Assembly: GCA_033980235.1 (NCBI GenBank)
Contig: CM067075.1
Coordinates: forward strand, 18,426,844-18,490,843
Reading direction: 5' to 3'
Source of the DNA: Diadema setosum
Lineage: Eukaryota; Echinodermata; Echinoidea; Diadematoida; Diadematidae
Length of the DNA stretch: 64,000 nucleotides
Every line of letters starts with the position of its first letter. Position 1 is the first letter of the stretch. Made by a program: the position numbers and the translations under genes. This document shows, one piece after another, positions 10,430 to 22,673 of this stretch. Under the pieces are notes generated by a model. It was not told the origin of the DNA. It saw nothing but the letters and a program-made list of their open reading frames with translations, and ran no database searches.

Positions 10430-11710
10430 GCAGAAATTAGTAGGGACATACTCAGCAGCTCCAAAATCCGTATTTTGCCCTCAGAATAAAGATTCCGATG
10501 TTCAGCGTTCATTGATTGCTTATGTTATACCAAGGACACAATATCTGATCTCCAAAAGCTTCGGGGGGGGGGGGGGGGGGGGGGGGGTGCGGAAACTCCA
10601 ACTGCCTTTCAGGGGAGGGGGATACTTTGATCTTCTCAAGCGAGCATTTTGTGAGAGCGAATGCAAAACTTTAATGGGTATTTTTAATTATTGTTTACTA
10701 TAAAACATAGACATGCATTGTTTTCAAGCTTTTTCATTTTATTGAACTTTAAACAACACCATTTCCGAAGTATATTATTCCAGTTTCTTTTCCCCTAACC
10801 AAAATCTGAAAGTCTGCCACATGATCGCTAAACGCCACGCTTTGCGTGGATGTGCCGATGTACGAAATATGGGGTTTCACTCAAGTTCAAAGGAATGCAC
10901 CATGTGCTTCTGGCTTGTTTGAGGTTACAGCAAGTTCGATGGATTGAATGCTCCTCATGACTTGGTTACGGTAAACAGTTAACGTTCAATTGATACGAAG
11001 AAATCATGAAGTCTTTTACGAGCAAAGAAATAAAAATGAGAATGAAGAAAAAAAAAACCCAAACGAAAGTTGCTAGCCAAATCATCTACGTAAAATTTAG
11101 TGGAAATTCACAGTATATTTTTTTTTCACAGGTGAAGTTCCTTCAAACTTTGAATAGAGATACAGTGTATGCAGTTTTGATGGGCGTGAAATTGTCATGA
11201 TTTTGCTGTCTAACCGGGTATATGTAGCTCTCAATAAGCATGCGGCTGCATAACATTCTCGTAGTGAATTTGTCTCGGCATACGAGACCCTTCATACTAG
11301 TAATATTTCTGTGATTCCATTTTTGATTGAGTGATTAATCAATCCCTTTTATAGTTCAGTGAGCATTAAAAATACTTGTATTCAAGTACATTATAATCGA
11401 CTGTTCGATGTTGTCTACTATGGGCCAAAAGAAAGGCTATACACAATCATGATGTGTTGCTTAGAATCATGATCTTTGCCAATTACAAGCTGATCGTTGT
11501 TCAATCGATATTTCCAGGCTATTTATACAGTGTTTATTACCAGAAGTGCATGCATTCTTTTGCCTGGCACCTGGGGTCTGGCAACTGTTCTTGTGGAAAT
11601 GCTCACAAGTGTGTGTGTCAGCTCTTCGCTTTTATTTTACTGTCGTCAATGTTTCTTTCCCCCCTTATTCTTTGCTGTTAATGAACATCTAACACTAGCA
11701 TTAGTAATTT
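10430..11710 (+). mobile_element. Old truncated copy of the 51147-53996 hAT-like element
   Basis: The stretch runs colinear with 51165-52557. Shared landmarks in order are ACTCAGCAGCTCCAAAAT, ATGTTCAGCGTT, ATCTTCTCAAG, CAATTATTGTTTACTAT, CTTTTCCCCT, GATACGAAGAAATCAT, TTTTGCTGTCTAACC, CTCGTAGTGAATTTGTCT, ATAATCGACTGTTCGATG, CGATATTTCCAGG and CCCCTTATTCTTTGCTG. The outer 15 or so bases of the left TIR are missing and the right half is absent. A run of about 25 G lies at 10562-10587. No transposase frame is seen. Small frames near 11454-11712 appear only by chance. Confidence 0.7.
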
Positions 11711-14687
11711 AATTGAAAATAAAAAAGGTTAAACATTCAAATGGTTGGTTAGTCAGCAATTCCATCCAAGTTGTAAGTTAGTTTATCATAAAGAGCAATA
11801 CATGTACTAGCATTTGACAATTACAACCAGTGAAAGAAATGATACCAAATTTGATCCTAATGGTGATGTAGAAGAGAGGGAAACATGGCAGATGGAAGGA
11901 TTTTTTTAATCATTGAATTTTAAGAAAATTACAGATCACCAGTATATTTCATTTCGTCAAAACTATATCATGTTTTTGTGTGTATGTCAGTGCGTGTAAG
12001 TGGGCATGTGTTTACTTGCGTGTTTTCATTCAACTCTCATCGCGTAATATCCCATAATCATACTTATAATTACAGCAATTCTGCGCATCCTGAGAAAAAA
12101 CTGACAGATGTAGCATTTCCTTGCTCAGTCTTGTACTACGCTTCCCCTCCATCATCCCCACCCCATGAAAACTATCCTAACATGCATGTAGTGTGTTTGA
12201 AAACACCGCTATGCTTCTCAAAAAAAGAAGAAGAAGAAGAAAACAACTCTACATTTCGCGTCAAACGTGTTGATTGCACGCCGGTCTCCCACCACTCAAA
12301 GAACATACTACTAGTACATGACACCGTGGGAGCTGAACATGAAAGTTGCGTTCTCTTCCCACCTCCCTGGTTCTTCCCAGGCAGGTACAAGGACCCCAGC
12401 GTCGCGCACATGTTTAATGACAGCACGTGGTTCTTGCGCACCTCGCATAGGACACATCCAGTATGTGTACGTACTAGTAGACATCTTCTGCTTCTTCTGC
12501 AATAAACTGTTCACAGATTCTTGCAGACTGACTTGATTATAATTGTTCTCAGACATTCAACTAGTGTATGTTTCTCTTCATAATATTATTATGTTGTTAG
12601 CCTGCAGGGAAAACAACAGCTCTTTTGATATGGAATTGTTGGGAATATATCACAGGTTACTACTGATTTGAGAAGACTTTGCTTTCCTGTCTTCCAAAGT
12701 GGTATGTACAGGCAATCTCCCCTAAAAACCTAACCAATTTAACGTAAAATCCAGTGGATTTCTTGAGATTGAAACGGTATTTTAGCAGCAGCCGATACTC
12801 CTGTCGATTGATAGGGAGATCAGGAACAAAATTACACATCGTTTAATACAAGGGCATCATTATCACGTCCTTACACACAGAATGAGTTGCCCGTCGAGGT
12901 GTGGTAATTGGGTTTTATTATGTAGGCCTAGGTGTACCACTATACCAGATTAAGAACTATAAATTTCCGTAACACAGTATCCCGACAGTGAAAAGAACTG
13001 CCGTGTTGGTAAAATAATGTCAATGTGACGATCAAGCTATAATATTAATGTACAAAATATATTATTTTAATCTACAAACTACAAGAAAGAAACATCAGTA
13101 TTTTAAAATTACACTTGTTCCTTGGGGGGTGAAATTCATCTAAAAGGCGAGTCTAATCAAGCCTTCAAGGTATGTGACTGTGCCACATGCCCTATGTAAA
13201 TAATCAAATCATGACAGTTGTGAAAATATCGCTTCACGATGTCTTGTTTTTGTGTTTGTTTTTTTGCCAGGTTTTTTTTTTAAAACCAAAACCAAGGAGC
13301 TTTGATATTTGAAGCTTACTTTTCCCATTGGCATTTACATGTCAAATGTTGCATTCTTGCAATTCACTTGCCTGACAAAGAATACTGAGTCACGTGTAGA
13401 TAATTTTTTTTTAATTGATTTCGTTCAGAACGGCTTTGAGTCACATCAACACAAGACTCAAGAGTTGTCATGCCAAATTATATAGCTCATTTCATTGTCG
13501 TAATGAAGATTTAGGTACAACTAGAATTCTGGTGATCATAATCACTTCATCCTTCTCGGACATTACACTCATTTTTTGAGTGATACCGATAAAATAATGA
13601 CTCAACTTGAAGGTTGCTCGACGATATTTTTCCACCTACTTTGTGATCAAACTGGCATTAGTACGGCCACAATTTCAAGCCCTGTAATTCTAGTCTTACG
13701 CTATAAAAATCGCCATATATATGCATCGTAGTACACCTAGCTAGCTTATGGCTCTCGTTGATCGTTGCATGGTTGCGTTGAGTTCTTACCTCTGTTGTTT
13801 GGGATCACACGGCGCAACACAACCAAACCGGGCTCCCACACACACGCACAGAGCATGAGATGTGACCAAAATGCTCGAGCATGCGTTGCATGCTTTTTTT
13901 CATTTTGAAAGCAGCAGCGGTAGAACGCGGGGGGACGCCAGTTGTCCTACAGCGGTAGGACGATTTCTCTTGTACAGAAAAAAAAATCGGAACGCTCCAC
14001 CAGCGCACATCATGTCAAATGCGCCTATATGCCCGAAAAATCCTCCTCCAGCGTTCCATGCGTCCTCCTGCGGTAGAACGCTAGTGATAATAAATATCCC
14101 TTCCCTTACAGAAGGCAGATATGGTGACTTGTATTGGTGTGACATAACATAGAGTAAACATTGATAACTTTCTCATTACAAATGTTAATGTTTAAGGATC
14201 AATGCCCTATGTCCAAAAGGATGTGCACATCCTTGATACAATGTGAGCAGAGTCCTGGATGCTGCGATCCCTCTTACATGAGCCAAATAAAACTCACTGC
14301 CTGGGAAAATTTCATTGAAAATGTTAACTTTGTGATATTCAATTAATGGACTAGATCTATCATTTTCAACATCTACATGTATAGAAATCAATATCAGCAG
14401 GTCATCGTTTAGAAGAAAATAATGAACATGCTTACTAAGTCCAAACTGCATTGCTGGAAATAAAAATGCACTGGAGTCAGTCCCTCTTCCAGTTTTCTTC
14501 ATAACTGTAGGCAGTTTGTTTGCAAAGGCACATGACAGTTGCTGTGCCCCTCTTGATTTCTGATCTAACCAATCACTCCACCAATTTCTTTCCTCCCTCT
14601 CCTGTAAGTTATTTTGATATTACCCACACAGTGATACTTCGTGCATGCACATTATTTCAGTACAGTGCTAACCAACTAATCAGGAAC
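11711..14687. other. Largely featureless AT-rich DNA
   Basis: No supported gene, tandem array or terminal inverted repeat was found. A 175-codon plus-strand frame (11978-12505) overlaps several other frames on both strands, contains low-complexity GAA repeats and shows no domain. As this lies 3' of the minus-strand TMEM198-like exon, it may be intron of that gene, which is inference. Confidence 0.4.
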
Positions 14688-15000
14688 CCTTAAAGGAAAC
14701 CCAAACCCAAGAGAAATGTGGATTGAGTGAAAGCAGAAACATTAGTAGAACATATCAGTGAAAGTTTGAGGAAATCAGACAATCGATGCAAGATGTTAAG
14801 AATTTTTTAAGTTTTGGTGAACAGCTGGATGAGGAGACTACTACAGGTTATGACGTATGTGTGGACAACAATATAAAGAAAACATAAAAGAATTCCACAA
14901 AAATTCATTTTTCATGAAAATTACACATTCCATGAACTTGATGCTTTCTGAAAGCGGTGAGTCATGTTCTCTTTCATTATGCTAGAAAAGTGAATTTTAT
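14688..15000. mobile_element. Probable half of a TTAAAGGA-type MITE
   Basis: Begins CCTTAAAGGAAACCCAAACC and continues AAGAGAAATG, GAAAGTTTGAGGAAATC, AGACAATCGATGCAAG. This resembles a class of TTAA-flanked MITEs, like those at 17629, 42048 and 61142. A matching right end (GGGTTTGGGTTTCC) is not seen, so it looks truncated, possibly near 15000. It would sit in an intron of the adjacent minus-strand gene. Confidence 0.35.
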
Positions 15001-15139
15001 ATGTTTATTGCAATAATAACACTGTAATGTACACTTTCATTGATATTTGCTCCTTACCTGTATTTGAAAATGTTCGACCATGCATCTTTCACATATAATG
15101 CTGAAAACATTAAAATATTGCACAAAAAGAACCACTTAC

Positions 15140-15353
15140 CAAAGAAATTAAAAATAATTCCAAAGATGAAGCTGATGCCACACACAATTGCTGTAGGTAC
15201 ATTGTAATGGTAGTTCATCACTCCACATTCAGGAGGCGGGAGGGTGGGGTAGAAGGAGGAGGGAAAGATGGGACCGATGGTGTCATTGGAGATATCCATT
15301 GGAGCCTGGTACGAATAATCTGAAGATGACGAAGATATGACAGAGGGGTCCAT
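15140..15353 (-). CDS. First coding exon of a TMEM198-like membrane protein
   Basis: This is the only stretch that looks like a host protein gene. Read on the minus strand from an ATG at 15353, it encodes about 71 residues. There is a Ser/Asp/Tyr-rich acidic start, a Pro-rich segment (SSFYPTLPPPECG, about residues 31-43), then a hydrophobic segment PTAIVCGISFIFGIIFNFFG (about 52-71) that looks like a first transmembrane helix. Established knowledge: TMEM198 proteins begin with a short extracellular part, then a helix with a PALVC...FG...FFG pattern, which this matches. The exon ends after the FFG at a GTAAGT donor (minus strand of 15134-15139), splitting a Gly codon. The usual protein has several more helices and a basic tail. 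Those exons would lie at lower coordinates, and I could not find them before the window edge. An in-frame stop lies about 25 codons upstream, so this ATG is a plausible start. The family call is moderate; a real exon is likelier than the exact family. Confidence 0.55.
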
Positions 15354-16502
15354 GGAAGAATACCCTTTGTCTGGTGAGCCCCCAACTGATTATGACAAAC
15401 TGAGTTATGCCTTCCAGGTGTCACTCGTCATCTGTGTTGTTGGACAGCATTTGCCGAGATGGAACTTCATGCTGTATGCTACAAATGTATATGAGCAAAG
15501 AAGAAAGAAGGGAAAATGTTACATCCTCATCCATCTGTTCAATACAGAGCATTGCACTCAATGTACTACAAGATTTCTTTTTCTTCAGAACATGCAAAAA
15601 GGATGATGTTCCCAATTAATGATAGTCAAATATACAACTTCGGGCTGTTTATTTTTTCATCATTAAATTTAAGAACAAAAATAGCTGGACTTTTAACATG
15701 TTCATGCCAATGATTTTACAAACTGACATAACAGAGATTTGCCCATCTTCCATAGAACCATTGTGAATATAATAGAAGCTTCTACAGTACCACTACGTAT
15801 GAGATATGACTTCAATCAATTCCCTTTTTCTCATTTGCTGCTCTCCTTTATTTTCTACTTGATTTATCACCAAAGCACACATTGTGCTACCCGCTTTCTT
15901 CTTTTTGAAAAAAAAAAAAAAACCTACCAAACACCAGTAGTAAGTTAATGTTTTCACAAATGTAGATACACGTGAAGCTATACTGTAGAGACTTATTTTG
16001 AACTGAATCTATTTTCCCTGCATGTGCCAAGTGAGCTCATACAGGTTTATTTCTTCATATGCCATCCACCATGTCACATCTCTTCCACAATATGGTACAC
16101 TCCACTCTCCTTCTATGCCCAAGGCACATCTCCATGTCCTACCAGTACATGAGCCATTGTTAGAATTTCCCTCCATTTCTCCTGATTGGTTTTCCCTGTA
16201 ATGAATATTTATGTGTGCAACCATCCTTGTTACGAATTTACATACTGGAGTCATGAATAGTAATTCTCCTTTGTTGAGATCCTGTGTTGAGTCTCTTGAA
16301 TATTCAGATCCTTTGTTAACTTATTTGTATACAATGAATAGTCACTGAATGGCAAGCGCCTGAACAAGAACTGGTTATACAATAAAATTGCTGGGACAGT
16401 TCGCCAGCAGATCTCGTACAAGCAAGACCTGTATCAGCTGCCTCCTAACTTCCACGAAGTTGTACTGCCTCTAATAATATGAGAGCGAACCCGGAGCCCT
16501 AC
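15354..16502. other. Upstream flank of the TMEM198-like exon and possible 5' LTR region
   Basis: No clear feature. If a gypsy 5' LTR is present it should end at about 16502, just before the putative primer site, but I could not find a second copy to prove its extent. A Cys-containing minus-strand frame at 16009-16254 has no recognised domain. Confidence 0.3.
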
Positions 16503-16507
16503 AACTG

Positions 16508-16521
16508 GTGGCAGCGGTGCT
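16508..16521 (+). promoter_or_regulatory. Putative primer-binding site of the retroelement
   Basis: TGGTGGCAGCGGTG begins with the TGG expected to pair with the CCA end of a tRNA. It follows ...CCCTACA, a plausible LTR end (CA), and lies 5' of the gag-like frame. The tRNA cannot be identified with confidence and no second LTR confirms the boundary. Confidence 0.3.
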
Positions 16522-16989
16522 CCCATTTTGTGCAGGCAGACATTTTTGGAGTGGATCACTGAGATTTTGCAGCATTCTACACTCAATTTGTGAATTCACC
16601 CTGCTTCATACACTCAAGTGGATTTTGGAAAGCACATGTTTTCACCCTCCATCTTGAATGTAGCCCTGTACTTATACTATTGTGCAGTTAGCTTACATCC
16701 GCCATCTTGGATTGCCCATGTGCTCTGTGCATGCATCCTCCATCTTGAATTACATAAGGTGAATTCTGTTACCACTTTGGATTTGGAATCTGCCAATTTT
16801 GATTTGAAGTCAACTGCTTTTGGAGAGTACTTCCTCCATCCTACAAACTTGGGCAATTTTGTTGAAACTGCTGCTACTCAATAAGGAAGCTTAATACAAT
16901 ACCTGCCATCAGTTTAGCGTGTCAAAGCTGTTATTCTTCGGACAAGTAGTGAATCTTCCCATGCTAACTAGTAGCCAGTTCATTAGCTG

Positions 16990-18417
16990 CATTTACACCT
17001 ACTAGCAGCGCGATTTTTAAAATCGCGATATTTTGGTTCCACCGTTTACACTCGGCGCAAAAGCATGCGAAGTTAGAGCTTCACGAAACATCGCGATTTT
17101 TTGGTCAGTAGTGCGCATGTGTAAATTACCCCTCTTCAACACCGTAGACCAGTGGAAGCGCAGGCTATTCATATTCACTGCAGTACAGTCTATTTTGCTC
17201 ACAGCTAGCAGGGAGGTGAGAGGAAACCTCCCTACAGCTAGCTAGCTAGTTGGAACGTTGAGCCAGGGCTTTTTATCAGTCCAATGCACACATAAATTTG
17301 TGTTTCTCGAGAGTGTAAACTTACGGCAAAACTATATAGCTAATTGCTATATTAGATCACATTCGTAGCACGTGTGTAAAACTTCAGCTTAGTATGGGAA
17401 AGTTGATGAAAGTAGCATTCAGGAGGATCATGAAATTTCGCCAATATGACGAAAGTGAGAAGTAGGCTCGTTTTTAAGGACTGGTATTTCTTTCATCAGG
17501 CGACAGCAAAAACTCACCATTGTTTTACCGACACTTGTTACGTATTCCTGTATTCCACAGACTCAACGTATACCGAGAGCAGTATGGGTACTCCAAAATC
17601 AACACATTTCTGGGAGAACATTATTTTGTTAAAGGGGATGGCTAGTAACTGATCAGTGGGAATCAGTGGGAATGCTGAGGGATGATTGTTCCAATCCTTG
17701 TGGGATTCATTTAAGAGTACATTATATATCTATTCTTGTGTGAAAATTATTTGCTTCAGAATGGTCTCATATTCAAGTAATATGCAGTTTAATGTTTCCA
17801 GGTAAGCGTCCCTGGTCAGTGACGGGGCATTAATCTGCATATTACTTGAATATGAGACCGTTCTGAAGCAAATAATTTTCACACAACAGTGTACTCTTAA
17901 ATGAATCCCACAAGGATTGGAACAATCATCCCTCAGCGTTCCCACTGATTCCCACTGATCGGTTACTAGCCATCCCCTTTAAGTCGTTATAGGGTGATGA
18001 TACGTGGTTGGAGAACTTCAGGTTTGTTACGAGTTTTCAAATATAATATAGTTTCATCAGGGAGGTGAGAGACCACGAGCCGAGGATCGGCCGTTTACCT
18101 GTACAGCATGTACCCTGTACTCTGGCCAGTGGCCGACGTAACTCTGTACATGTTCCAAAGAGGGATCGGGAGCGCGCGTAAACTCCTGGTGCAATCCAAG
18201 ACCGAAAGTCACGGGATGAAAAATCACGATATTTCTGCAGCCTGGGTTTACACTCGCTAAACTTCGCCTCAAACATCGCGATGTTTCAAAAAATCGCACT
18301 CCGGCTGGCGATTTTTCTGGCGAAGTTTTGAGGGCGTTTAGGTGTAGTTGCTTAGCAACTTGTACCCAAATGTCGCGATTTTAGAAAAATCATGATTTTT
18401 CCACGCAAGTGTAAATG
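16990..18417. mobile_element. 1.4-kb element with CATTTACAC ends inserted in the retroelement leader
   Basis: The left end reads CATTTACACCTACTAG and the right end mirrors it (AAGTGTAAATG). Subterminal sequences repeatedly contain CGCGATTTTT, ATCGCGATATTTT, TTACACTCG and AACATCGCGATG in inverted arrangement on the two sides (about 17005-17130 and 18200-18415). The element separates the retroelement leader from gag. No clean target duplication is seen. The ends resemble the general 'gggcccatttacactt' style of eukaryotic DNA transposons; the superfamily is undetermined. A TTAA foldback element is nested in it. Confidence 0.6.
17629..17982. mobile_element. TTAA-flanked foldback MITE
   Basis: TTAA at 17629-17632 and 17979-17982 flank an inverted repeat that starts AGGGGATGGCTAGTAAC and ends GTTACTAGCCATCCCCT. 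The arms are about 150 bases each and almost perfectly complementary. Mirrored landmarks are CAATCCTTGTGGGATTCAT and CAAGTAATATGCAG. A short loop lies near 17800-17825. The duplication points to a TTAA-specific transposase (piggyBac or Kolobok type). Confidence 0.9.
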
Positions 18418-18423
18418 GGCCTA

Positions 18424-19071
18424 TTGAGACAGACCAATACGAGTTCTTTTCGGATGGATTTACCAGAAGTTTTTTCAGGTGATGATGGAAAAGATTTCTA
18501 TCAATGGATCAGACGTTTTGAGTTGGCTGCAGAATTTATACAGGGTGCATCAGACAGGATACACTTGCTTCTACCAGCACGTTTAGCAGGACCAGCTTTT
18601 ATTCTGTGGGAAGGACTGTCAGAATCAGAAAAGAAAGACTTCAAAGTGATGAAAGAAATTATCAAAAGTTTTTGGAAGGGAGCAGGACCTCCAGACCTTC
18701 CAATCGTGCATCACAGCTTGTAAGCGTCACCCTGAGGAACCACTTGAGGTGTATGCCACAACGATAATCACGATGGTTGAAGAAGCCTTCCCAAAGTATG
18801 ACAAGGAAGCCAAGGAAGGGGAATCCTTCAGACGTTTCAAAGCAGGACTTGATCCAGCTTTACAGAAAAAGATTCATGAGTTAGGGAGTACAACAACGAC
18901 AGATGCCCTCAACATTGCATTTCGTGTTGAAAGAGCAAACTAACAAGCCCCAACTGCTTCTATCTCAGCAGTTGAAAAGGACATTCTCTATGAAATGCCT
19001 TGATGAACTGGAAAAGAAAATGGACCGACTCAGTCTCAAGCTAGAGTGAGATGGGCAACATAGATTGTCCA
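18424..19071 (+). pseudogene. Gag-like N-terminal fragment of the gypsy element
   Basis: The first frame (to 18723) contains DFYQWIRRFELAAEF and an ILWEGLSESEKKDF segment. These are typical of retrotransposon Gag: an aromatic-rich helical region preceding the capsid-like part. The reading frame then shifts near 18680-18745 into a second frame (to 18943) with EGESFRRFKAGLDPALQKKI, matching the 'F..GL.p..k..i' pattern of Gag. A stop (TAA) follows at 18941-18943, and a third short frame continues to the insertion at 19072. The fragment is disabled by at least one frameshift and two stops. Gag forms the cytoplasmic particle that packages element RNA. Confidence 0.65.
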
Positions 19072-20939
19072 GGGCCCTGTTTTATCAAAAGATAAATTTA
19101 ACGTTAAGTCAAAATAATCTATGATTAACCTCTCAAATCAACTCTAAGTCCACTTAATCTATGATTAACTTCCAAATCCACTTGAAGTCCGTCTTATCAA
19201 GACACCGAGAGTTGACATCAACTCCAACTTCCTAAAAAATCAACACATAAGTTTTCTCAACCGCTCCAAATCTATGATTAACTTAACAGGTGATAAATAT
19301 CAACTTTAAGTAGAAACAGTCTAGGTAGACTCAATTGTAAGGCAATTTACAGAAGAAAGATGACTGTCACACTTTCCTAGTCTAGCTGGGGTCTTGTCAC
19401 AAATGTTTGTCTGTTAAAGGCAAAATTTACCATTTGCAGATGAAACAAAAACCCAGCATTAGTGCTTTAAAATAGTTCTAAAATGTGAGTTAGGGATAGA
19501 AACAACCACTGTAAAAATTTGAATCTGTATTATCAATGTTAAGTATTGTTAAATACACAAAATGTGAACAATGGTTATAATAAGAATACTTCAAGACTAA
19601 ACCGTCTACAGTTATGGTTAACTGAGAAAAATAGTGATATCTCCTTATATTTTAGGCTTTATTGCGAAAATTGTATATGGTAGGACGTTTTGTGATACAA
19701 CAGATCTACACATATGCATAAAAGGTGATATCTTCAAAAATTTCAAAATCACTTCTCCCAAAGGTAAACTGGACCTTTAAATGCTAACCTTTCTCTAACA
19801 TTTTGTTGCGTTTCTTTCATATAATTATGGTCTTTTCCTTGCATGAAATTCACGATCGGCACGCATTGCTTACGCGACTACTGCACACAAACACCCTCGA
19901 CAGCAGTTGCAATCCCAGCCTGCGCGCCCGGCGCCTTGGCACGCTGTCCGCCCGCCAATCAAGCTATCGCCAGCAAGCAAGTACTAGTAACCGAGTATAC
20001 AATACTGGAACTGGAACCGCGTCTGTGTGTAATGCATATCTTGCCAAAGTAAAGAACCCATATGCGAGGAAACCAGTGATTTCTGACGTGCGTAGGCCTA
20101 TGTAGAGCTAGTTCGGCAATAGATACTAATTAAGAGTTTAGTAGGCATATACAGAAAATAAAGAGTTTAATTCTATATAGCACCGAGTACGACAGTAACT
20201 TGAGATCCAGCTTAACGTTAGGCCCAACTGGTTATAGATAACGTTCAGCGAGTCGTTTGTACTTCCCGTAACACGTAGTGGCGTACTGCATTCTAGAATT
20301 TCGACATGTTGATGATGTAGACTTGCGATCTATTCTTTACAAAGCCGATCTGCGCCGTAGAGGTAAAAACAAGCTACTGTAATCACCACACTCTCACAAG
20401 TTTCCATAATCTTACACGTAAACACACAAGACTTCAGCCTATTGAATTAAGACTTGAAGTAATCCTACGTATGTGCGGAATCTTTACGGTACACGCGTAC
20501 GCAGATTTTCGTTAAGCTCGGGATGTCCTAGATCTATCGACCTACTTATTTCAATACAACGCAAAACGGCGTATTTTGCGGTTTTGTTGCAAACTTAATA
20601 CTTCTAATTCAGCGGTTGTATAGCGCTAATACTGCGTCGCACTAGCAGACTACGAACCCGTGGCCATGGCAAACAATCATGTTTTTGTTGTTTGTTTTGC
20701 TTAATGTATTGTTTTGTTTTTAAACAGACAGTACCGGAAACCAGCCTCGTCCCGTGTTTTTAGTTTTGACTAAATCAATAATTAAGTCATGGTGATGAGC
20801 TATAACTATAATCGACTATTAAGTCTCTTCGTAAAACGGAAACTTGCAGTTGATTTAAAGTTATAGCAGACTTCAAGTTGAATAAAGTTAGCGTTGATTT
20901 CACAATCAACGCTAACTTTATCTTGATAAAACAGGGCCC
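19072..20939. mobile_element. 1.87-kb element with GGGCCCTGTTTTATCAA ends inserted in gag
   Basis: The left end is GGGCCCTGTTTTATCAA and the right end is the inverse TTGATAAAACAGGGCCC. Just inside the right end is a near-perfect 13-bp-stem hairpin (20887-20916, GTTAGCGTTGATT / AATCAACGCTAAC) whose sequence echoes the left end's TAAATTTAACGTTAA. The insertion divides the Gag-like region. Flanks are CCA and AGA, with no convincing target duplication. No transposase frame is visible, so it is probably non-autonomous. Confidence 0.75.
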
Positions 20940-21368
20940 AGATCACCAAGTCCAAATAAACACCGTGGATACTCTCACTACTGTGACCAGAGACCATCAA
21001 TGCGACAGAATAGCAGCAAGTACAGGTCACCAAGTCCAGAACACAGATATGCACCAGACTACAGGCATCGTCATCCACCGAGATCACGGGCAGAGTACTC
21101 TCATAGTGGACAGGAATGTTCTCAATCTCCCAGTCCACGAGCTGAGTACCACCGACGTTCACCGAGTCCTCGCTCAGACAGTCGACATCACTCTCCCAGC
21201 CCGCAGGCCTACCAACCGATAGGAGTCGACACTTTCGAGATAGGACTCCACCATACGCCAACCCCACCTGGACACCTGGTCATTCATCACGAGAGGATTG
21301 GCGCCAACAAGCATATGGTCGTCAAGTCCACTTCGCTGATGAGACGGGAAACTTCCATTAGCTGGTGA
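20940..21368 (+). pseudogene. Gag-like C-terminal Arg/Ser/Pro-rich segment
   Basis: The frame at 21000-21368 is rich in SPSP, RS and RAEY (for example RRSPSPRSDSRHHSPSP, about residues 52-70), a basic low-complexity region. Such stretches can substitute for zinc knuckles as RNA-binding tails in some Gag proteins. No CCHC knuckle is visible. It directly follows the insertion, and the protease-RT frame starts 43 bases further on. Assignment rests mainly on position. Confidence 0.5.
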
Positions 21369-21410
21369 TGAGGGCCAATCATCAGCCCAGACTACCCAAC
21401 CCATATCAAT

Positions 21411-22487
21411 ATGCAACACAACCAACCTGACCCAAAGCCACCCTACATCCCAGTTATCCTAGACAATACCTATGTCGTAGCCTTTTTAGACTCCGGAGCA
21501 CACACATCGATCATCAGCTATGACTTTTGGGAGTCTGTTCCAAAATCCCAAAGGAGCCCCCTCATTAAGTCGATGACAGCTGCAACATCATTGACCGAAG
21601 AATCAATTGACATTGTTGGGACAGTTTGTGCAACGATACATCTGAGAAACATGACACGTGAGCACAATGGCATGGTCGCCAGAAACATCACACACCCAGT
21701 TATTCTTGGATGGGATTTCTTCTGCAAGAATGATGCCTCCCTCTCTACCTCTACATTCCACATGTCGGGACAGACAATACCACTTGTGAACAAGCACCAA
21801 CACGAAGTACCCTCGAAATGCAATGTCTCACTGGTGGGAAAAGCAGCCATCCCTCCCTTGTGTGAAACTCACGTTCATGGCCGACTATCTTCTATGCAAG
21901 CCGACCATATCCCAACAGAGTATGATGGAATGTTTGAGCCGGATCCACAACAGCGCTTTGATGTTGCCTCAGCCAGATGTCTTGCAAGACCACAAGATGG
22001 CCTCATTCTGATCCGACTCATCAACCCTTCACAAGAGCCAGTCAATATACCGGCTAACACCACACTTGGACAGTTCTACTCCATAACAGGCGATCTACAA
22101 GAGGAGTATGAAATTCTGGATGGTACACATACAATTGCAAGCACCCAGAAATCCAGCCCACCACTTCAGCACTCATCTTTACTTCCACCTGACATGAATG
22201 TGACGGAGAAAGAGAAGGCAGAGCAGCTACTTTCAGCCTACTCCAACATATTTAGTTCATCCTCGGAGGACATCGGTCAGACACATTTAGCTCACCACCA
22301 TATCAACACAACAACTGAAGTCCCTATTCGTCAGCGAGCATACCGCACCTCCCCAGCCATGCGAACGAAAATCCAGTCTCAAGTAGATGACCTACTCAGA
22401 AGGGGAATCATCGAGGAGAGCTATAGCCCATGGGCGAGCCCCATTGTAATGGTCAAGAAGAAGGATTACCTATCGTTTCTGCATTGA
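21411..22487 (+). pseudogene. Gypsy Pol: aspartic protease and start of reverse transcriptase
   Basis: A 358-codon frame. Residues about 22-36 read VAFLDSGAHTSII, the catalytic Asp-Ser-Gly of a retropepsin, and about 95-102 read PVILGWDFF, the expected hydrophobic-Gly motif of the second strand. A linker follows, then at about 303-352 the start of a reverse transcriptase with VDDLLRRGIIEESYSPWASP and IVMVKKKD. This is the typical N-terminal RT block of Ty3/Gypsy. The frame ends prematurely in a tga at 22485-22487. The expected next RT block continues in another frame from about 22471, so a small indel near 22466-22472 broke it. The protease would cut the polyprotein and RT would copy element RNA. 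Confidence 0.8.
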
Positions 22488-22673
22488 CTATCGTGCCCTC
22501 AATGCTGTGACAGTTCGTGATTCACATCCGATACCAAGACAGGATGATTCCATTGACGCACTATCATCTTCATCCTACTTCTCAGTTATGGACCTGTCAA
22601 GTGGTTATTGGCAGATACCTCTACATCCAGATGACAAAGACAAAACGGCATTTACAACAGGGACTGGACTGTA
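22471..22673 (+). pseudogene. Gypsy RT segment with motif A, cut by an insertion
   Basis: In the frame displaced from the previous segment, an FCIDYRALN block is followed by YFSVMDLSSGYWQIPL. Its Asp is the motif-A catalytic residue. The segment ends in TAFTTGTGLY, exactly where the pogo-like element enters at TA 22672-22673. The RT block resumes on the other side at 24611. Confidence 0.85.

Noticed and set aside
11978..12505. 175-codon frame as a gene
   Set aside because: Overlaps equally long frames on both strands, contains a GAA run, no domain.
3600..15130. Further TMEM198-like exons on the minus strand
   Set aside because: None of the minus-strand frames shows the following helices; small exons could be missed by eye.
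16009..16254. Cys-containing minus-strand frame as an upstream exon
   Set aside because: No recognised domain and no convincing splice sites; lies in possible LTR DNA.
19803..20105. 100-codon frame inside the GGGCCCTG element as a transposase
   Set aside because: No DDE/D or helix-turn-helix pattern, and two frames overlap here equally well.
572..20939. Treating the two GGGCC-ended elements (572-719, 19072-20939) as one family
   Set aside because: Only the first few bases agree; bodies and subterminal sequences differ.
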